DNA of 49,560 bases. Origin: Planctomycetaceae bacterium. GTDB lineage: Bacteria; Planctomycetota; Phycisphaerae; Phycisphaerales; SM1A02. Shown piece after piece: positions 45,519 to 49,560 of this stretch. The notes under the pieces were generated by a model. It was given only the letters and a program-made list of their open reading frames with translations. It was not told where the DNA came from and searched no databases. The stretch spans positions 1 to 49,560 of the forward strand of contig JAIXVI010000316.1 of NCBI GenBank assembly GCA_027483065.1. The letters run 5' to 3'. How positions within the stretch are numbered: position 1 is the stretch's first letter; the number at the start of each line of letters is the position of its first letter. The position numbers and the translations under genes are program-made.

Positions 45519-45700
45519 TCGCGAACTCCTTCCGACATCGAACTCTCATCGCGCTCCATCTCGATCGTGTCCTTCAGCGGAATCTGTGCGTCTTCTTTCC
45601 AACGCTGTGACCGCGAGAAGACCAGTCGAGCCACGATGCCGAGAAACAGCGCGAGAAAGAAGAGCAGCGACAACTCAACCATGGTGATCGATGCAATCAC
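45515..45700 (-). CDS. ccoQ: cbb3 oxidase subunit CcoQ
   Basis: 61 residues: one membrane helix (ELSLLFFLALFLGIVARLVF), then a basic-acidic tail starting SRSQRWKEDAQIPL. This matches small CcoQ/FixQ subunits that stabilise CcoP. It overlaps the stop of ccoNO by 4 bases and the start of ccoP by 4 bases, so it is embedded in a coupled run. Confidence 0.88.
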   Translation of the reverse strand: MIASITMVELSLLFFLALFLGIVARLVFSRSQRWKEDAQIPLKDTIEMERDESSMSEGVRE

Positions 45701-48069
45701 TGGCCACCCCCCATGCTTTCGACTTCGTACGACACGTGGTGCGCCTTCACCGCCGCGATCTCCGTCGCCGGCTGGGCCGCGGGCGCTGTGAGCGGCTTAT
45801 CAAGATCGGTCCCGAGTCGCAGCAGGTATGCAATCAGCGCCACGATCTTTCGATCTTCAACACCTGCAGGACCGCTTTCTGCCACGATGCGCTCAGCGAT
45901 GACCTTCGCTTGCGTGCGCGCGAGCGACTCCGCGTCCGACACCTCTTGATCGGAGTACGGGACACCCAGCGCTTTCATTGCGGCCACCGAATTCCGAATC
46001 GAGGCGAAATCAAGCGTCGTATCCGACAAATGCGGATACGGCGGCATGATCGAGCCCTTGCTTGTGTCGGTTGGTTCGATGAGATGGCGCAAGTGCCAGT
46101 GCGGCGATGGCAGTCGTTTCCCGGTACGCGCAAGATCCGGGCCGATGCGCCTCGAACCCCAAAGAAATGGGTGGTCAAACACAAATTCGCCTGGTTTCGA
46201 ATACTCGCCGTAGCGCTCCGTTTCCGCGCGCAAAGGGCGAATCATTTGCGAGTGGCAATTGACGCAGCCCTCGGAGATGTAGATGTCGCGGCCTGCGAGT
46301 TCAAGCGGCGTATACGGCTCGACACTTGCAATACGTGCGACATCCGACTTTCGCGCGAAGAGCGGAATGATCTCGCCGAGGCTCGCCACCACCACCCCGA
46401 GCGCCACGAGCACCGTGAAAACGATTGGAAGACCCTCGAATCGTCGGTGCCAACGGAGTTGCGTAAAGACATCAAGCACGCGTCCGACGCCGAGCACTGA
46501 CGTTGTTGGATACGCCGATCCTGCGATGGGTCGCTCCACAAATCCTGCAGTCAGGGCTGGTGCCTCGTAGACAGGAACGTCGTACACCTTCGGCCGCTTC
46601 GCCCAAGTCATGACCAGATTGACGCCCATCAGAACCGTGCCGAAGAGATACAGCGATCCGCCCACAACGCGGATCCAGTAGTACGGAATCAACACGGTGA
46701 CCGTCGAGAGGAAGTCGGGGAACTGCAGCAGTCCATCCGCATCAAAGGCGCGCCACATCAAGCCCTGTGTCAGTCCAGCCCAATAGATCGCGCCGACGTA
46801 GAGCAGAATGCCGATCGTCGCCGTCCAGAAGTGAAGCCCAACCCACGACGGTCGCGCGATCGGCGTCTGAAAGAGCCGCGGCGCGAGCCAATAGAACATG
46901 CCGAAGCACATGAAACCAACCCAACCGAGTGCGCCCGCATGCACGTGCGCGATGGTCCAGTCGGTGTAGTGACTCAGCGCATTGACGCTCTTCACCGAAA
47001 GCAGCGGTCCCTCAAACGTCGACATTCCGTAGAACGTGATGGCAACAACGAAGAACTTGAGCACCGGATCCGTCGCGACGCGAATCCATGCTCCGCGCAA
47101 CGTGAGCAAGCCGTTCAACATGCCACCCCACGACGGCATCCAAAGCATGACGCTGAAGAGCATGCCGAGCGTCGACGCCCACTCCGGCAGCGCCGTGTAG
47201 TGGAGATGGTGAGGCCCCGCCCAGATATAGAGGAAGACGAGACTCCAGAAGTGAACGATCGAGAGTCGGTAGGAGAAGACAGGGCGTTCCGCAGCCTTCG
47301 GAAGGAAGTAGTACATGAGGCCGAGGAAGGGCGTGGTGAGGAAGAACGCCACTGCGTTGTGCCCGTACCACCACTGCATGAACGCGTCTTGTGAACCGGC
47401 GTACACCGAGTAGGAGCGGAACCAATCTGCCGGCATCACCAAGTTGTTGAAGATGTAGAGAACAGCGATCGCAATGACGGTCGCGATGTAGAACCAGATC
47501 GCGACGTAGAGATGTCGCTCGCGGCGTCGAATCAACGTGCCGATGAAGTTCACTGCAAAGACGACCCACACGGCGACGACTGCGAGGTCAATCGGCCATT
47601 CGAGCTCCGCATACTCCTTCGACTGTGTGAAGCCGAGCGGCAGCGTGATCGCAGCTGCCACGATGATGGCTTGCCAACCCCAGAAGTGCACGCGCGACAA
47701 GAGGTCGCTGAACATCCGCGCCTTTAACAACCGCTGCGACGAGTAGTAAACGGCTGCGAAGATCGCGTTTCCTGCGAAGGCGAAGATCACGGCATTCGTG
47801 TGAAGTGGACGAAGCCGGCCAAAGCTCGTCCACTGCAATCCGAGGTTGAACCTCGGATCAGCGAGTTGGAGCGCAACCAACACTCCAACCAACATGCCGA
47901 CGATTCCCCAAAGTATCGATGCACCCATGAACCATCGCACGACCGCGTCGTCGTAGGTGAATCTCTCGAGCGCTCCGCCGGAACGTGGATCCAAATCATG
48001 AGCCGTGCGGGCTCGGACAAAATCGCTGCGCGTCGTAGCGGCATCCGTTTGACTGAGTGGTGTTGCCAT
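45697..48069 (-). CDS. ccoNO: Fused cbb3 oxidase subunits I and II (CcoNO)
   Basis: A 790-residue fusion. The CcoN part has about 12 helices with heme/Cu ligands in RPLHTNAVIFAF, WWYGHNAV, AGPHHLHY and DWTIAHVHAGALGW. It continues after a linker into CcoO with a membrane helix (IVFTVLVALGVVVASLGEII), the heme-c site CVNCHSQMIRPL and GSIMPPYPHL. Together they form the proton-pumping high-affinity O2 reductase core. Fusions of this kind are known in Bacteroidetes and planctomycetes. The start at 48069 is preferred because the 29 extra residues of a longer frame to 48156 use codons rare in this region (CTG, CTA, AAA). First gene of the operon. Confidence 0.93.
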   Translation of the reverse strand: MATPLSQTDAATTRSDFVRARTAHDLDPRSGGALERFTYDDAVVRWFMGASILWGIVGMLVGVLVALQLADPRFNLGLQWTSFGRLRPLHTNAVIFAFAGNAIFAAVYYSSQRLLKARMFSDLLSRVHFWGWQAIIVAAAITLPLGFTQSKEYAELEWPIDLAVVAVWVVFAVNFIGTLIRRRERHLYVAIWFYIATVIAIAVLYIFNNLVMPADWFRSYSVYAGSQDAFMQWWYGHNAVAFFLTTPFLGLMYYFLPKAAERPVFSYRLSIVHFWSLVFLYIWAGPHHLHYTALPEWASTLGMLFSVMLWMPSWGGMLNGLLTLRGAWIRVATDPVLKFFVVAITFYGMSTFEGPLLSVKSVNALSHYTDWTIAHVHAGALGWVGFMCFGMFYWLAPRLFQTPIARPSWVGLHFWTATIGILLYVGAIYWAGLTQGLMWRAFDADGLLQFPDFLSTVTVLIPYYWIRVVGGSLYLFGTVLMGVNLVMTWAKRPKVYDVPVYEAPALTAGFVERPIAGSAYPTTSVLGVGRVLDVFTQLRWHRRFEGLPIVFTVLVALGVVVASLGEIIPLFARKSDVARIASVEPYTPLELAGRDIYISEGCVNCHSQMIRPLRAETERYGEYSKPGEFVFDHPFLWGSRRIGPDLARTGKRLPSPHWHLRHLIEPTDTSKGSIMPPYPHLSDTTLDFASIRNSVAAMKALGVPYSDQEVSDAESLARTQAKVIAERIVAESGPAGVEDRKIVALIAYLLRLGTDLDKPLTAPAAQPATEIAAVKAHHVSYEVESMGGGQ

Positions 48070-48197
48070 CGCGAGTTCCAATTCTGATGAATTAGCGATA
48101 TGTTTTTCTGTGTTTAGGGTCGCAAGCTGCTCAACTGATCCGTTTTCCAGGGTCATCAGGGAGATCGATGGGCCCTTGCGTGTACGGCATCGGCTAA

Positions 48198-48217
48198 TAC
48201 GGATATCTTTATCCGTA
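48198..48217. promoter_or_regulatory. 20-base inverted repeat upstream of ccoNO
   Basis: TACGGATA-TCTT-TATCCGTA is a perfect 8-base inverted repeat with a 4-base spacer, about 130 bases upstream of the ccoNO start and just before the candidate ncRNA on the other strand. It looks like a dimeric regulator site. No FNR box (TTGAT....ATCAA) was seen in this region. Confidence 0.5.
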
Positions 48218-48329
48218 ATTCATTCCACTGCAAGTCCTCTCGCGTAAGGAATTCGCCCCAGCAATTTTCAAAATCCACCGTCATTTCACGGACGCTGACG
48301 CAGAGATCCGGCCCGTGAGTCTCTTCTCT

Positions 48330-48530
48330 TGCGACAGGAACGCCGCGGTCTGGACCACCGCGGCTTGCGCCGAAAGGCGCAGGGACCGAACCTCGAGCTG
48401 GACACTTGAGGTTCATTCGGAAAGAGGTCGCGTTGGTCTGGACCACCGCGCTTGACCCATCCGATTTCGACGGCGGAAAGGCCAGTCGAATAGAACTCGG
48501 TGCTTTAACAGGCACCGAGTTCTTGTTTTT
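48330..48530 (+). ncRNA. Candidate structured small RNA with CUGGA loops
   Basis: No reading frame on this strand explains a strong terminator at 48493-48530, so a non-coding transcript is proposed. Four strong hairpins lie ahead of it: 48342-48364 (8-base stem, loop CTGGACC), 48366-48381 (TGCGCC-GAAA-GGCGCA), 48388-48414 (10-base stem, loop CTGGACA) and 48429-48450 (8-base stem with one mismatch, loop TCTGGA). Three of the four loops show the same CUGGA. GGTCTGGACCACCGCG occurs twice (48347, 48435). Its 5' end is unknown. It does not match tmRNA, RNase P, SRP or 6S landmarks known to me. Confidence 0.5.
48493..48530 (+). terminator. Strong Rho-independent terminator of the candidate RNA
   Basis: GAACTCGGTGC (48493-48503) pairs perfectly with GCACCGAGTTC (48512-48522), followed by TTGTTTTT. 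Leftward there is no T-run, so it serves only the rightward strand. Confidence 0.88.
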
Positions 48531-48914
48531 GGGCTGTGCACTGTCTGATGAGTCGTGCACGGCCAAGGCGCGGAAACCAAACCGTTTCCGGCAGAAGCTC
48601 TTGCTTCGTAACACCTTGGCATTCTGAAGTCGGGCGTGCCTCGAGTCAGCGTTCCAAGATCACGCGCCGGTGCTGCTCACCCCAAAAACATGAGTCGGTG
48701 ACATGCACGCGGCTCTCAGGCAGCAGATCGTGTCCGGTGAGCGCGCACGCCGAAGAGCGCTCAGGCGGAAGCCGTATCGGCGCGTTGTCGTCTCGTCGTC
48801 GCAGGACTTCTGGGCCGATGCTGCTTGCGGGTCTCGGCGTTGCCTACACGAGACTTTGTTGACAAGCGGGGCGAACACGAGGCCCGAGCGCAGACGGAAG
48901 CAAGCAAACACGCG
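48531..48914. other. Intergenic stretch without recognisable gene
   Basis: No frame on either strand looks like protein (frames here are Arg/Ser/Cys-rich shadows), and no tRNA cloverleaf or 23S sequence was seen. One small hairpin GGAAAC...GTTTCC lies near 48576-48593. Confidence 0.6.
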
Positions 48915-48948
48915 ACAAAAACGAACAACCCCGCTTATGCAGCGGGGT
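48915..48948 (-). terminator. Terminator of the solitary 16S rRNA gene
   Basis: ACCCCGCT/AGCGGGGT (48928-48935 with 48941-48948, loop TATGC) read leftward is followed by TGTTCGTTTTTG. It stands about 150 bases downstream of the 16S 3' end. Confidence 0.85.
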
Positions 48949-49088
48949 CGTCGTTGTGTATATCAAGCAGCAGTTGGAAACCTTCATTCACTGTTACCAG
49001 CAAACTATCCCACGCTTTCGCGTTAGGACGAGGATGTCTTGACGAATTCACGATCAGGATTGCTCCCAACACGTGTCTAAGAATATTC

Positions 49089-49560
<472 letters not shown>

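Noticed and set aside
48157-48330. FNR/ANR box upstream of ccoNO
   Set aside because: No TTGAT-N4-ATCAA or close variant found; only the TACGGATA palindrome.
48330-48530. Candidate RNA as tmRNA, RNase P RNA, SRP RNA or 6S RNA
   Set aside because: No tRNA-like end with CCA, no GAGGAAAGTCC element, no SRP GGAAGGAAGCAG loop, no single long bulged rod; kept only as an unnamed structured RNA.
48660-48911. 83-codon leftward frame near the 16S gene
   Set aside because: No start site, no domain, Arg/Cys/Ser-rich; not supported as a gene.

Overview
The window looks like chromosome of a planctomycete, most likely of the Phycisphaerae line. Supporting signs are the high GC content, three exported proteins with tandem dockerin-like tails of the D.DGD..ADL..LL..WG type, a PEP-CTERM protein, a DUF1552 + PSCyt/PSD-domain cytochrome gene pair, a fused CcoNO oxidase, and the 3' part of a planctomycete-like 16S rRNA gene that is not followed by 23S.

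Layout. 1-4.7 kb: a PLD-nuclease/helicase/DUF3427 protein and a DUF4143 ATPase, each preceded by a palindrome (possible defence or accessory pair). 4.7-9.2 kb: an MscS-type channel and a secreted metzincin protease. 9.2-15.1 kb: a leftward operon of sialate O-acetylesterase, PSCyt/PSD cytochrome protein and DUF1552 protein. 15.4-18.4 kb: asparagine synthase and pdxA. 18.6-21.4 kb: a secreted sugar-dehydrogenase/CBM/PKD/dockerin gene cut by one in-frame TAG. 21.4-23.1 kb: a GYF/DUF4870-type membrane protein and a PEP-CTERM protein.

23.2-30.8 kb holds the most interesting block: six consecutive leftward genes with a MutL/GlmL-family ASKHA ATPase, a barrel-sandwich/KOW-like protein, a DUF6754-like membrane protein and three further membrane proteins. 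No B12 mutase is nearby. It reads as one uncharacterised membrane-associated ATP-driven system.

30.9-37.1 kb: folE with a His-rich leader, two small lipoproteins, a PepSY+FKBP isomerase, and the rpiB-tkt pair. 37.2-39.0 kb: an FG-GAP/UnbV protein with dockerin tail. 39.0-48.1 kb: a complete cbb3 oxidase operon (ccoNO-Q-P-G-H-SafE-I-S) in which nearly all genes overlap by 1-8 bases. It pairs a fused CcoNO with a one-heme CcoP. 48.2-49.1 kb has no protein gene that I can support. It holds a candidate structured RNA with its own terminator, a palindrome that may be an operator, and the terminator of the solitary 16S gene, whose 3' part fills the right end.

Starts were moved inward from the longest frame where a Shine-Dalgarno site, signal peptide, family N-terminus or codon use favoured it. 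Family names are recognised by eye, without database searches.
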